From NCBI RefSeq assembly GCF_007474605.1, contig NZ_VHKL01000003.1, positions 285,156 through 349,155 on the forward strand: 64,000 bases of DNA, written 5' to 3'. Source of the stretch: Rhodoligotrophos appendicifer. GTDB taxonomy: Bacteria > Pseudomonadota > Alphaproteobacteria > Rhizobiales > Im1. The notes under the pieces were generated by a model, which did no database searches, was not told where the DNA came from, and saw nothing but the letters and a program-made list of their open reading frames with translations. Within the stretch, counting starts at the first letter, position 1, and every line of letters begins with the position of its first letter. Shown here piece after piece: positions 16,813 to 26,326 of the stretch. The position numbers and the translations under genes were made by a program.

Positions 16813-18120
16813 TCAGGGCAGGTTGAGGGCGTCCAGTCCGCGATACCAGGCTGAGGCCGCCGCGACATAGGCTCGTCTCAGCCCGTAGAAGGGAATTTCT
16901 CTCGTTTTGCTGAGGGGGATGGGAAGCGACGCCGCATCGCCATTGGCGGCGTATGTACCCGTGGCCCCGCCCAAGGCGGACGCCATGGCCACCCCCCTGC
17001 CATTATAGCCCATCACCCCGATGAGGCCGGGTTCGGGCTCGATCACATGCGGAAAATGGTTGACGGTGACGGCCACCCTCCCGGACCATCGGAACTCGAA
17101 GGGGACGGATCCCAATTGCGGAAAAAGGCTCCGGGTCGCTTTCTCCACATGGGCGAAATCTGCCGGCGAGACGGGATCGGCAAAGCGGCCCCTGCCCCCG
17201 ACGACGAGCCGCCCCGCGGGATCTTTGCGACAATAGAGGAGGAGACGGCGCGTATCCGAAGTCCCCTGTCCGTCGGGAAGGATTGAGGATGCGACATTTC
17301 CTGACAAGGGCTTCGTCGCCACGATGAAGCTGGCGACGGGAATGACTGTCCGCTCCAGATGCGGCAGCAGGTCTCGCCCATAGCCATTGGTACACAGGAT
17401 GATCTTGTCGGACACGACGCGACCCTGTGCGGTTTTGGTGAGCCAGCCTTGGCCCTGTCGCTCCACCGCGACCGCAGGGGACGACATGTAGATGTCCACA
17501 CCTTCCGAGATCGCGGCACGCGCCAGTCCGCGGGCATAGCTCAGAGGATTGAGTACGCCCCCCCGCCGGTCCAGCAACGCCCCCTCATAGGCGCCCGTGC
17601 CGCTCAGGCGACGCGTTTCGGACGCATCGAGAAACTCGACTGGCTGCCCCCTCGCCTGCCACTGCTCCACCCGCGACTGAACGGTGGGAATCATCTTTCG
17701 CGAATGCACGGCCTGCAGCCAGCCGCGTCGGCTGGCGGCGCAGTCGATGCCGTAATCCTTGATGAGCTGAAACACGACATCTGCCGAGGCCGCCCCGAAG
17801 GCGATGATTTTCTCACCCTGACTGGGCCCGAAGGCTTTGAGGATGTCGTCCGGATCCCATTTGAATCCGGGAATGACTTGGCCGCCATTTCGGCCTGAGG
17901 CGCCCCAGCCCGGTTCACTGGCTTCGAGCAGGATCACCGTCGCGCCGGCCTTTGCCGCTGCGAGCGAAGCCGCCAAGCCGGTGAACCCCCCGCCGATCAC
18001 GCAGATATTGGCGCGTTTCTCGCCCGCCAAGGAGGGCAGTTCGAGAGCCGGTGCCGCAGTGGCAGCCCACAGCGAGGGGGGAAGCCGTGCGGGGTCGGCC
18101 ATCGCTGAAATCATCGTCAT
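16813..18120 (-). CDS. FAD-dependent amine oxidoreductase (PuuB/DAO-like)
   Basis: This 435-residue flavoprotein of the D-amino-acid oxidase/glycine oxidase family has an N-terminal GxGxxG motif (CVIGGGFTGLAAS), followed by GWGASGRNGGQVIPGFKWD, which is typical of gamma-glutamylputrescine oxidase-like proteins. The C-terminal FAD contact VMGYNGRGVAMAS is also present. It would oxidise an amine or N-modified amino acid to an aldehyde or imine. The start is the ATG after a GGGAG site; the frame is open 60 codons upstream without homology. A PuuC-like aldehyde dehydrogenase at 20881 could act next, although the otsAB genes lie between. Substrate is inferred only. Confidence 0.8.
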   Translation of the reverse strand: MTMISAMADPARLPPSLWAATAAPALELPSLAGEKRANICVIGGGFTGLAASLAAAKAGATVILLEASEPGWGASGRNGGQVIPGFKWDPDDILKAFGPSQGEKIIAFGAASADVVFQLIKDYGIDCAASRRGWLQAVHSRKMIPTVQSRVEQWQARGQPVEFLDASETRRLSGTGAYEGALLDRRGGVLNPLSYARGLARAAISEGVDIYMSSPAVAVERQGQGWLTKTAQGRVVSDKIILCTNGYGRDLLPHLERTVIPVASFIVATKPLSGNVASSILPDGQGTSDTRRLLLYCRKDPAGRLVVGGRGRFADPVSPADFAHVEKATRSLFPQLGSVPFEFRWSGRVAVTVNHFPHVIEPEPGLIGVMGYNGRGVAMASALGGATGTYAANGDAASLPIPLSKTREIPFYGLRRAYVAAASAWYRGLDALNLP

Positions 18121-18339
18121 GTCCGTGATCACTCCCGTCGCCTTTGCTGACTCATAAGGGCTGACGGCTCCACGGGAAAGCCCGTCTCGTGGCGAATCGC
18201 GAGGGATCGCATGATCTGCAGGATCACTCCGAACCGCCACCGTCCCACCTTTTGTGCAGCCGCCCCGTGCGCTGCAACATTGCTCAACGCTGCAGTGCAA
18301 AAATTAGGAAATATTTTGTAATAAAGCACGCTTTTAGGC

Positions 18340-18365
18340 GGAACGGAGGTAGCGTCCTCGGAGTT
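18340..18365 (+). promoter_or_regulatory. Candidate EcfG promoter of otsA
   Basis: GGAAC at 18340-18344 is followed after 17 bases by AGTT at 18362-18365. The EcfG consensus is GGAAC-N16/17-CGTT, so there is one mismatch in the -10 element. It lies 51 bp before the otsA start. Trehalose synthesis genes are known targets of the general stress response in this bacterial group. Confidence 0.4.
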
Positions 18366-18415
18366 ATCGTGTCAGCCTAGAATTCCTGGGCGGTTCGTCA
18401 ACATGGGAATAGCCA

Positions 18416-19849
18416 ATGCCGCGGCTGATAGTGGTTTCCAATCGAGTTGCGAGCTTTGGGAAGGACAAAGCCGACACGGGAGGCCTAGCGACGGCTCTGA
18501 AGGCTGCTCTCGGCGACCATGGCGGGATCTGGTTCGGATGGAGCGGAGAGGTCGTCGATCATACGCCGGGGCCGCCGCAGATTGAAGAACATGGTCAGAT
18601 CACTCGTGCCACCATTGATATCAAGAAGCATGATTTTACCGGTTTTTATGCGGGCTTTGCCAACAGCGCCCTCTGGCCCCTGCTGCATTATCGCACCGAT
18701 TTAGTTCAGTACTCATCCAATGACTACAGCGCCTATCAGCGTGTGAACGGACATTTTGCCGAGGAGCTTCTTGGTCTGCTGCGCCCGGATGATGTGATCT
18801 GGGTCCATGACTATCATCTCTTCCCGCTTGCCAAGCGCTTGCGTGAGCTGGGCGCTCACCACCGGATTGGGTTCTTCCTGCATACCCCCTTCCCGCCCTG
18901 GCAGGTGATGTCCACGCTTCCCGTGCACCAGGAATTGGCCGAGTCCCTTCAGGCCTACGATCTTATCGGAACGCAGACCGAGGACGACGCGACGTCCATG
19001 CGTGAGTTTCTCAGCAAGGAGCTCAATGTCAGCTTCTCGGGCGATGAATGTCAGAATTCGCCGTCGCGCCTTCGCGTCAGGGCCTTCCCGATCAGCGTAG
19101 ATGTTGAGGCGATTTCAACCCAAGCGGCCCGCACGGTCCGCTCTGTGCAGTCCCAGGGCATTCTCAAGAGCCTCCAGGATCGCGCCTTGGTCATCGGGGT
19201 TGACCGCTTGGACTACACAAAGGGCCTGTTGCAGCGAATCGAAGCTGTGCATCGGTTCTTGGAGCTGTGGCCGGAACGGCTGCGCGAAGTCTCGTTTCTC
19301 CAGATTGCCCCTCCCTCCAGGGATCAGGTGCCGGAGTATCGTCGGCTGCGCAGCGCCGTGGAGGAAGCGGTTGGCCGCCTCAACGGACAATATGCTGAAT
19401 TCGATAGCGTTCCTGTGAAATATCTGTGCAGGTCATTTGCCCAGTCGACACTCTTTGGCTTCTACCGGGCGGCCAGCGTGGGCTTGGTTACCCCTCTTCG
19501 CGATGGCATGAATCTCGTCGCAAAGGAATATGTGGCCTGCCAGAACTCCCAGGATCCGGGCGTTTTGGTTCTCTCCTCCTTCGCGGGTGCCGCAAAGGAG
19601 CTGGACGCCGCATTGATCGTCAACCCTCACGATGCCGAGGGCGTGGCCCACGCGATTCGCAAAGCCTTGGACATGAAGCTCGAGGAGAGGATCGACCGCC
19701 ATTCTGCCTTGATGGCCAAGTTGCGCAGCAATGACCTCGAGAATTGGCGCACGAATTACATGCGCGCCCTGCTCACAAAGACCCATGAGGCCGTCGTGCG
19801 TCGTTTGACACCGAACAAGCGTGATCTGCTCGCCGTGGCTCCTGGATAG
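18416..19849 (+). CDS. otsA: Trehalose-6-phosphate synthase OtsA
   Basis: OtsA (477 residues, normal length) joins UDP-glucose and glucose-6-phosphate to trehalose-6-phosphate, a GT20 glycosyltransferase. Visible signatures are LIVVSNRVA with the following GGLATAL loop, VWVHDYHLFPLAKRLR, FFLHTPFPPW, the VDRLDYTKGLLQRI phosphate-binding motif and TPLRDGMNLVAKEYVACQ near the C-terminus. It converges on otsB with a 35-bp gap, so both enzymes of trehalose synthesis are present but not on one transcript. The ribosome site is weak; the start was chosen because the protein begins MPRLIVVSNR like its relatives. Confidence 0.96.
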   Translation: MPRLIVVSNRVASFGKDKADTGGLATALKAALGDHGGIWFGWSGEVVDHTPGPPQIEEHGQITRATIDIKKHDFTGFYAGFANSALWPLLHYRTDLVQYSSNDYSAYQRVNGHFAEELLGLLRPDDVIWVHDYHLFPLAKRLRELGAHHRIGFFLHTPFPPWQVMSTLPVHQELAESLQAYDLIGTQTEDDATSMREFLSKELNVSFSGDECQNSPSRLRVRAFPISVDVEAISTQAARTVRSVQSQGILKSLQDRALVIGVDRLDYTKGLLQRIEAVHRFLELWPERLREVSFLQIAPPSRDQVPEYRRLRSAVEEAVGRLNGQYAEFDSVPVKYLCRSFAQSTLFGFYRAASVGLVTPLRDGMNLVAKEYVACQNSQDPGVLVLSSFAGAAKELDAALIVNPHDAEGVAHAIRKALDMKLEERIDRHSALMAKLRSNDLENWRTNYMRALLTKTHEAVVRRLTPNKRDLLAVAPG

Positions 19850-19884
19850 GGCTTTTGGCCCTGATCACGTTAGCTTTAGGTTGA

Positions 19885-20673
19885 TCACGTCAAGGACGTC
19901 TCAGCGGCGAGCACTTGCAGCCATTTCCGGAAATCCTGAACCGTGTCGAGGCGCTCATGCGCCAATGTCCGTGACGGTTGTCCGATGCGAATGGCCGACC
20001 CCCCAAAGCTGCGGGCCAAGGCGAATGCATCCTCGTCGGTGATGTCGTCTCCCGCCATAAGCGGCCGCCTGCCGGAAAAGGGAGGCTCTTCCATGAAGGC
20101 CGCGATGGCGCTGCCTTTATTGGCCCCATGGGGCTTCACCTCGACCACCATTTTTCCTGGTTGAAGCCCCAGCGTCTTCGAATAGGGAGCAACCGCTTTC
20201 TTGGTGACGTCCAGGACCTCCTGGGCGAGATGCGGAGCCTGCCGGTAATGCATGCCGAGCGCTTTGCCTTTGTCCTCCAGCAGCAGGTCGGGATGGCTCT
20301 GTGTGAAGCTGTGAAGGTGATCCCGCACGGCGCTCAGCGCCTCGAGATCGACCTGCAGCTCCTCCACGGCGCCACTGACCTGTCGCCGCTCCAGCCCATG
20401 CAGGCCGGCGGCAGGAAATTCATGCAGCGGAAGCAGTCGGTCGATGTCGGAAAGCGCGCGACCACTGACGATGGCGACGGCCCCATCGAAGACGGCCACG
20501 AGTTCCTTAAGCAAGGCGCTGAGTCTGGGGTCGGGAAGAACCTCGTCCGGGGTGGGAGCCAATTCGAACAGGGTGCCATCCAGATCGAGGAAGAGGGCCC
20601 AGTTCTTGTCGCCCTGGATCCCTCTCATGCGCCCGTCGATCCGTCTTGGGCCTGCCGTGGCGACAACTGTCAT
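19885..20673 (-). CDS. otsB: Trehalose-6-phosphate phosphatase OtsB
   Basis: OtsB (262 residues) dephosphorylates trehalose-6-phosphate to trehalose. It is a HAD phosphatase: the nucleophile motif is FLDLDGTLFE, AIVSGRAL is motif II, and MAGDDITDEDAF is motif IV. EVKPHGANKGSAI with the motif-III lysine is typical of the family. A GTG two codons upstream is possible, but the ATG has GGAGG at better spacing. It is transcribed towards otsA and is divergent from the aldehyde dehydrogenase gene. Confidence 0.95.
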   Translation of the reverse strand: MTVVATAGPRRIDGRMRGIQGDKNWALFLDLDGTLFELAPTPDEVLPDPRLSALLKELVAVFDGAVAIVSGRALSDIDRLLPLHEFPAAGLHGLERRQVSGAVEELQVDLEALSAVRDHLHSFTQSHPDLLLEDKGKALGMHYRQAPHLAQEVLDVTKKAVAPYSKTLGLQPGKMVVEVKPHGANKGSAIAAFMEEPPFSGRRPLMAGDDITDEDAFALARSFGGSAIRIGQPSRTLAHERLDTVQDFRKWLQVLAAETSLT

Positions 20674-20880
20674 CTTCACCCTCCGAACTTTACGATCGTT
20701 TCGACAACCTCCGAAGTCGCGGAATCGATCCCGCGCCCTGCCATGCAGGGCAGCCTGCTAGACAGAAACACCTCTGAGGGGCAAAGATCAACACACGCAG
20801 AACCGATGCAGGGCCGCTTCTGGGCCGCGAGATCGTTCCGCCCTCTTGAGGCTTCGGGTAATGGGGACAGAGCTGTGAAA

Positions 20881-22389
20881 ATGGACCAGATAAGTACAAT
20901 GGACCGCAAGGCTTGGGCCGACCAGGCTGCCCAGGTCAAATTCGAGGGGAGACACTTCATCAATGGGGAGTTCGTCTCGGCCAGTGCGGGCGGCAAGTTT
21001 GAAAAGGTGAACCCGGCCAACGGCACCACCGTGGCGGAGGTCGCCCGCGGAGATGCCATGGACGTCGATCTGGCTGTCGCAGCAGCGCGACGGGCATTCA
21101 AGAGCGGGGTCTGGTCCCGCATGGCGCCGCGCAGTCGCATGGAGATCCTCTATCGCTATGCCCAGCTCATTCGCGAGAACGCGTTGGAATTTGCGCTTCT
21201 GGACACCCTCGACATGGGCAAGCCCGTGTCCGACATGATCAATTCGGATGTTCCGGGCTCGGCCAGCACCTTTCAGTATTTCGCCGAGACGATCGATAAG
21301 ATCGACGGCCAGGTGACGAACACGGCAGCCAGCGAACTGCAATACATCTTGCGCCAGCCTCTGGGTGTGGTGGGCTGCGTCACGCCCTGGAACTATCCTT
21401 TGATGATGGCCGCCTGGAAGGTGGCCCCCGCCCTCGCCGCAGGCAACACGGTCGTGCTCAAGCCGGCGGAACAGTCGCCTCATAGTGCAAGCTTGATGGC
21501 GCGGCTTTTCATGGAAGCGGGCGGTCCGGCCGGTGTTTTCAACGTCATTCAAGGCTTGGGCCACGAAGCGGGTCAAGCCCTGGCCCTGCACATGGACGTC
21601 GACAAGATCGCCTTCACTGGCTCCGTCGAGGTTGGAAAGCTCATGCTCGTCTATGCCGGCCAGTCGAACATGAAGCGCGTGACCACCGAATGTGGAGGGA
21701 AAACGCCGCAGATCATCATGGGCGATGTGCCGGATCTGGACACGGCCGTAACCTACGCGATCAATGGCATCTTCGGAAACCAGGGCGAGGTCTGCAATGC
21801 AGGATCTCGTCTGCTCGTCGACGAGAAGCTTCACGACGACTTCGTTCATCGCTTCCTGGAGAAGAGCAAAACCGCGTTTACCCCCGGCGATCCGCTGGAT
21901 CCGTCCACGACCATGGGCCCGCTGGTCACCAGGGAACAGCAGAAGCGGGTGCTGGGCTACATCGATGACGGGGTGAAGGAGGGGGCCAATCTGGCTCTTG
22001 GAGGCGATGTTCCGGAGACGCTGAGAGAGGGCGCCTACGTGTCACCGACGCTGTTCACGGGGGTGAACAATCAGATGAAAATCGCTCGGGAGGAAATCTT
22101 CGGCCCGGTCGCCGCGGTCCTGCCGATCAAGGACATTCAGCAGGCCGTCGAGATCGCCAATGACAGCATCTACGGCCTCGCCGCCAGCATCTGGACCAGC
22201 GACCTGTCAACGGCCCACAAAGCAGCGCGCGACATTGATGCAGGCGTCGTGTGGGTGAACTGTTTCGATCACGGTGACATGACCCAGCCTTGGGGCGGGT
22301 TCAAGCAATCCGGGAACGGTCGCGACAAGTGTTTCGAGACAATGATGCACCATACCCAGACCAAGTCGGTCTGGATCCACCTGGGATAA
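20881..22389 (+). CDS. PuuC-like aldehyde dehydrogenase
   Basis: This 502-residue NAD(P)-dependent aldehyde dehydrogenase resembles gamma-glutamyl-gamma-aminobutyraldehyde and betaine aldehyde dehydrogenases. TPWNYPLMMAAWKVAPALAAG holds the catalytic asparagine, FTGSVEVGK the cofactor loop, TECGGKTPQ the general-base glutamate, and NQGEVCNAGSR the catalytic cysteine. EIFGPV and the tail NGRDKCFETMMHHTQTKSVWI are PuuC-like. The reading frame is open far upstream, but that part is antisense to otsB. The ATG at 20881 was chosen with an upstream GGGGACAGAG; an ATG six codons later is possible. Together with the flavoenzyme at 16813 it suggests oxidation of a polyamine derivative. Confidence 0.88.
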   Translation: MDQISTMDRKAWADQAAQVKFEGRHFINGEFVSASAGGKFEKVNPANGTTVAEVARGDAMDVDLAVAAARRAFKSGVWSRMAPRSRMEILYRYAQLIRENALEFALLDTLDMGKPVSDMINSDVPGSASTFQYFAETIDKIDGQVTNTAASELQYILRQPLGVVGCVTPWNYPLMMAAWKVAPALAAGNTVVLKPAEQSPHSASLMARLFMEAGGPAGVFNVIQGLGHEAGQALALHMDVDKIAFTGSVEVGKLMLVYAGQSNMKRVTTECGGKTPQIIMGDVPDLDTAVTYAINGIFGNQGEVCNAGSRLLVDEKLHDDFVHRFLEKSKTAFTPGDPLDPSTTMGPLVTREQQKRVLGYIDDGVKEGANLALGGDVPETLREGAYVSPTLFTGVNNQMKIAREEIFGPVAAVLPIKDIQQAVEIANDSIYGLAASIWTSDLSTAHKAARDIDAGVVWVNCFDHGDMTQPWGGFKQSGNGRDKCFETMMHHTQTKSVWIHLG

Positions 22390-22406
22390 AGAAGACCGTC
22401 AGAAGA

Positions 22407-22775
22407 TCAGTTCGGCGGCGTTTCCAGACCGGCGCCGCCGCGAACCTCTCGCAGAACCCGTTCCACATCCTCCAGCTGGAACGGCTTCTGCAGGGTCGGC
22501 ACGCTGGCATACACGCCTTCGAGCAATGTGGACCCGTAACCCGTTGCAAAGACGAAAGGTGTCCCCTTCTCGAGGAGCTTGTCGGCCAGCGGATAAGTCC
22601 ACTCTCCACTCAGATTGAGGTCGAGAATGGCGAAATCATAGGTGTCGCTGTCCAGCTTCTGCCGCGCCTGATCCATTCGGCCCGCAACGGAAACTGCGCC
22701 ACATCCACAATCGATAAGCATGTCTTCGATGAGCATGGCTACCATGGCCTCATCCTCAACCACCAACACGCGCAA
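22407..22775 (-). CDS. Single-domain response regulator (CheY-like)
   Basis: The 122-residue product is a receiver domain alone. LRVLVVEDEAM holds the acidic pocket, AILDLNLSGEW holds the phospho-acceptor aspartate, VFATGYG the switch threonine region and LQKPFQ the conserved lysine. No output domain is present, so it acts through protein contact. The frame is open 38 codons upstream, but those residues lack similarity. A TTG start with AAGGAG eight bases upstream gives the usual M-R-V-L-V-V-E-D-E opening; a GTG at 22814 with GGAG is the alternative. The FATGYG subtype is common with HWE-type kinases in Hyphomicrobiales. Confidence 0.85.
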   Translation of the reverse strand: MRVLVVEDEAMVAMLIEDMLIDCGCGAVSVAGRMDQARQKLDSDTYDFAILDLNLSGEWTYPLADKLLEKGTPFVFATGYGSTLLEGVYASVPTLQKPFQLEDVERVLREVRGGAGLETPPN

Positions 22776-22962
22776 CTTTTCGGCTCCTTCGGCGAGTTTC
22801 CGTCGATGTAGCACGCCTGTTCTCCATCTCAAACATTTCTGGAAATGAACAGAGCCCCGCCAAGTAAAACTTTCCGCTAGGGATGACAAGCCCGTCGGAT
22901 CTGTCTTGCATCGCCGGATTTATGATCTCATGCTGATGTGATTGCAGCAGCGGCTTGGCGAG

Positions 22963-22987
22963 GGAACGGACGGCTGGAGCCTACGTT
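22963..22987 (+). promoter_or_regulatory. Candidate EcfG (general stress) promoter
   Basis: GGAAC at 22963-22967, a 16-base spacer, then CGTT at 22984-22987 is a full match to the alphaproteobacterial EcfG consensus. The start codon of the downstream secreted protein is 33 bp further, which allows a short leader. Confidence 0.6.
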
Positions 22988-23020
22988 CGCCTCAGATGGG
23001 CTTTAACAGCGGAGGATCTT

Positions 23021-23488
23021 ATGCTCGCTCTCCAAATCACCGCGGCGCTGCTCGCAACAATCATAGGAACGGCTGCCGTTCACGGTCAGACCTCCTCCGG
23101 TGCCGGAAGCGCTGGCGGAGCGGGCGGCGCGAGCGGCACAGCGGGGTCCAGCGGCGCGCCGGCGGCGACCCAAGGCGCCCCGGCGACGTCGCCGAGCGCC
23201 CCGGCAAACGCGCCATATCAGGGCCAGTCTGGCGTCACCAGCCCCAACAGCAATGCCATCACGCGGGGTGGAAACAATACATTGCCCGCGTCGGGCAGTG
23301 GCAATCAGGGCAGCAGCGGTGCCATAGGCCAACAGCCGTCAGGCACATCAGCGGCGACCGTCCCCCAGACAAACCGCGCCTCTGATGTCCTGTCACGCGA
23401 CAGCGGATCGGCGATCGAAAAGTCGATCATCCACCCTTCGGACACGGAGGCCCGGAATACGGGCACCACGTCGCGAAGCTCCAACTGA
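23021..23488 (+). CDS. Small secreted Gly/Ser/Ala-rich protein, unknown
   Basis: The 155-residue product starts with a signal peptide (LALQITAALLATIIGTAAVHG, likely cut after about residue 22). The rest is low in complexity: Gly, Ser, Ala, Thr, Pro, Asn and Gln dominate, and there are no cysteines or hydrophobic core. It is therefore likely a disordered periplasmic or extracellular protein. GGAGG lies 5 bases before the ATG, so expression is likely good. An EcfG-type promoter lies just upstream, suggesting stress induction. Its TGA stop abuts the ilvD stop on the other strand in the palindrome TGATCA. Function is unknown. Confidence 0.8.
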   Translation: MLALQITAALLATIIGTAAVHGQTSSGAGSAGGAGGASGTAGSSGAPAATQGAPATSPSAPANAPYQGQSGVTSPNSNAITRGGNNTLPASGSGNQGSSGAIGQQPSGTSAATVPQTNRASDVLSRDSGSAIEKSIIHPSDTEARNTGTTSRSSN

Positions 23489-25330
23489 TCAGTTCACGAC
23501 GCGGACGGCCCCCTTTGCGGCACTCGTGGTCAAGGCCGCATAGGCCTTGAGCGCGGTCGACACTTTACGGGGACGCGGCGCGCTCGGCTGCCAGGCTTTG
23601 GAGCCCCTGGCTATCATTTCCGCCCGCCGCCTGCTCAGCTCCTCCTCCGAAACGAGCAGCTCGATGCGACGGTTCGGGATGTCGATGTCCACGAGGTCGC
23701 CATCTTCGACGAGACCGATCAGGCCGCCCTCGGCCGCTTCGGGGGAAACGTGACCGATGGAGAGACCCGACGTTCCGCCCGAGAACCGGCCATCGGTGAT
23801 CAGGGCACAGGCCTTTCCGAGCCCTTTGGACTTCAAATAGCTAGTGGGATAGAGCATCTCCTGCATCCCGGGTCCGCCTCTTGGTCCTTCGTAGCGGATG
23901 ATCAAGACATCTCCAGCCGAGATCTTGCCGGTCAGGATGGCACTGACGGAGGCATCCTGGCTTTCGAAGACTCGCGCCGGTCCTTTGAAGGTGAGGATGG
24001 ACGCATCCACCCCGGCCGTCTTTACGATGCACCCATCGACGGCAATGTTGCCGTAAAGGACTGCAAGCCCACCATCGGTCGAGAAGGCATGGCCCACATC
24101 GCGGATGACGCCGCCGGCGCGGTCCAGATCGACGGAGTCATAGCTGCGTGACTGGCTGAAGGCGACCTGTGTCGGCACACCCCCCGGTGCTGCGCGAAAG
24201 AACTCGTGCACCGCCTGGCTTTTCGTTCGCATCACATCCCACCGGTCGAGGGCGGAGCCGAGCGATTCCGAATGGACGGAACCGACGCTGGTGTCGATGA
24301 GGCCGGCGCGGTCGAGTTCACCGAGAATCCCCATGATGCCGCCGGCCCTATGCACATCTTCCATGTGAACATCGGCCTTGGAGGGCGCAACTTTGCACAG
24401 GACCGGAACCCGCCGCGACAGCCGGTCGATATCCGCCATGGTGAAGTTGATCTCCCCCTCATGGGCTGCGGCGAGCAGGTGCAGAACCGTGTTCGTCGAT
24501 CCCCCCATGGCGATATCGAGGATCATCGCATTTTCGAATGCCGCCACCGATGCGATCGACCGGGGGAGGACGCTGGCATCATCCTGCTCGTAATAGCGCC
24601 GGGCGAGATCGACGATCAGATGGCCGGCCTCGACGAACAGCCGCTGCCGATAGGCATGCGTCGCCAGTGTCGAACCATTGCCGGGCAGCGCCAGGCCCAG
24701 CGCCTCGGTCAGGCAGTTCATTGAATTCGCCGTGAACATGCCCGAGCATGAGCCGCATGTCGGGCAGGCCGAGCGCTCGATGGCCTTGACCTGCTCATCG
24801 CCCATGCGATCGTCGGCGGCCGCGACCATGGCGTCGATGAGGTCGAGGGTGAGTTCCTTGCCTTCCCACACCACTTTGCCGGCCTCCATGGGGCCGCCCG
24901 AGACGAACACGACCGGGATGTTGATGCGCAGCGCCGCCATCAGCATGCCCGGCGTGATCTTGTCGCAGTTTGAGATGCACACCATGGCGTCGGCGCAATG
25001 GGCATTGACCATATATTCGACGCTGTCGGCGATGATCTCGCGCGACGGCAGCGAATAGAGCATGCCGTCATGGCCCATGGCGATCCCGTCATCGACGGCG
25101 ATCGTATTGAACTCCTTCGCCACGCCGCCGGCATTCTCGATCTCGCGGGCCACCATCTGGCCAAGGTCCTTGAGGTGCACATGCCCGGGCACGAATTGCG
25201 TGAAGGAGTTGACGACCGCGATGATCGGCTTTCCGAAATCCTCATCCTTCATCCCCGTCGCGCGCCAGAGTCCGCGGGCGCCTGCCATGTTGCGGCCATG
25301 AGTAGTGGTACGGGAGCGATATGGAGGCAT
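23489..25330 (-). CDS. ilvD: Dihydroxy-acid dehydratase IlvD
   Basis: IlvD (613 residues) dehydrates 2,3-dihydroxy-3-methylbutanoate and its homologue in valine, isoleucine and leucine synthesis, using an iron-sulfur cluster. The cluster cysteines are in [12 protein letters not shown] and [44 protein letters not shown] is the C-terminal signature. The start is the ATG of MPPYRSRTT, preceded by GGAGAGG; the frame is open 21 codons upstream without similarity. It stands alone here, with no ilvBN neighbours. Confidence 0.97.
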   Translation of the reverse strand: MPPYRSRTTTHGRNMAGARGLWRATGMKDEDFGKPIIAVVNSFTQFVPGHVHLKDLGQMVAREIENAGGVAKEFNTIAVDDGIAMGHDGMLYSLPSREIIADSVEYMVNAHCADAMVCISNCDKITPGMLMAALRINIPVVFVSGGPMEAGKVVWEGKELTLDLIDAMVAAADDRMGDEQVKAIERSACPTCGSCSGMFTANSMNCLTEALGLALPGNGSTLATHAYRQRLFVEAGHLIVDLARRYYEQDDASVLPRSIASVAAFENAMILDIAMGGSTNTVLHLLAAAHEGEINFTMADIDRLSRRVPVLCKVAPSKADVHMEDVHRAGGIMGILGELDRAGLIDTSVGSVHSESLGSALDRWDVMRTKSQAVHEFFRAAPGGVPTQVAFSQSRSYDSVDLDRAGGVIRDVGHAFSTDGGLAVLYGNIAVDGCIVKTAGVDASILTFKGPARVFESQDASVSAILTGKISAGDVLIIRYEGPRGGPGMQEMLYPTSYLKSKGLGKACALITDGRFSGGTSGLSIGHVSPEAAEGGLIGLVEDGDLVDIDIPNRRIELLVSEEELSRRRAEMIARGSKAWQPSAPRPRKVSTALKAYAALTTSAAKGAVRVVN

Positions 25331-25439
25331 CGAACCTCTCCTTGTTCTTACGCGGGGTGACCGACCAGGGGCGGAGCCCCAGGGGCCGTGCAAAGTTATG
25401 GCCCTGATTTAACGGATGAAAGCTGAATTCTCCAGCCTT

Positions 25440-26240
25440 TTAGCGAGGCAGGCTCAGATCTGCCATATATGATGAGCGAGACTGGAAGAAGGCGCGCATC
25501 GCCGCTCTCGCCTCTTCGGAGCCGACGCTTCGTGCGATTTCCTCTGCTTCGAGCGCGAGTTGCTCGCCGAGCACCGCCTGCCGGCTGGCCTGCAGCAGGG
25601 CCTTGAGCCTCGGGAGTGCCGTCCCCGGCGTCGCCAGCAGGGAGGCGACCATCCCCTCAACCGTCTCAGCCAGCAGGCCATCTTCGACGACTTTGCTCAA
25701 CAGACCAAGCGAAAACGCATCCTCCGCCGTGAGAACAGGATTGAGGCTCATCAGTTCGAACGCTCTCCGCATCCCCACGATTCGCGGCAAAAAATAGGAC
25801 AGCCCGCCATCGGGTGTGAGGCCGACGCGGGTATAGGCCGCGGTCAACCGGGCAGCGCGCGCGCCCACGGCGAGATCGGCGGCGCAGACGAGGCTCAATC
25901 CGGCACCCGCGGCAACGCCCTGCACGACAGCGATGGAGACGACGCTCGACTGGCTGAGAAGAAGGATGCCCCGGTGAAGGGCCGTCGCGGTCTGCAGGAC
26001 GGCCGCCTCCGGATCCTCCCCGAGCGTCAGGAATTCCTTCAGGTCGCCTCCGACGCTGAAACAGTCGCCCGAGGCCTCGATGACCGCGACCTTGATCATC
26101 GTGTCGTTGACGATTGCCGCGGCGGCGGCTTCGAACTGCGCGCAGAACAGTCCATTGATGGCATTGTTGCGCGACGGCCTGTCCAGGCGGATCGTGGCGC
26201 GCGGTCCCGCGATGGTCAGCTGTATGGGCGTTTCAGCCAT
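25440..26240 (-). CDS. Enoyl-CoA hydratase/isomerase, PaaG-type
   Basis: This 266-residue crotonase-fold protein begins MAETPIQLTIAGPRATIRLDRPSRNNAI. FSVGGDLKEF forms the oxyanion pocket and QGVAAGAGLSLVCAADLAV the second loop. The catalytic position in VGLTPDGGLSYFLPR carries Asp, as in PaaG-type double-bond isomerases, and the two glutamates of true hydratases are absent. It therefore probably isomerises rather than hydrates an acyl-CoA. The neighbours (ilvD, tRNA) do not reveal the pathway. It is divergent from the tRNA gene. Confidence 0.82.
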   Translation of the reverse strand: MAETPIQLTIAGPRATIRLDRPSRNNAINGLFCAQFEAAAAAIVNDTMIKVAVIEASGDCFSVGGDLKEFLTLGEDPEAAVLQTATALHRGILLLSQSSVVSIAVVQGVAAGAGLSLVCAADLAVGARAARLTAAYTRVGLTPDGGLSYFLPRIVGMRRAFELMSLNPVLTAEDAFSLGLLSKVVEDGLLAETVEGMVASLLATPGTALPRLKALLQASRQAVLGEQLALEAEEIARSVGSEEARAAMRAFFQSRSSYMADLSLPR

Positions 26241-26326
26241 GGATCTTCCTAAACATTTCAGACTCCCCAGGAGCAGAGACCTTCGGCGTTGACGGTTGCG
26301 GTTCTATCCCCTAGGGGATACCGCAT

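Noticed and set aside
19978-20880. A 301-codon N-terminal extension of the aldehyde dehydrogenase
   Set aside because: It is antisense to otsB and has no similarity to the family; the protein is complete from 20881.
23489-23491. Overlap of ilvD with the secreted-protein gene
   Set aside because: The two stop codons are adjacent in the palindrome TGATCA but do not overlap; this is ordinary convergent packing.
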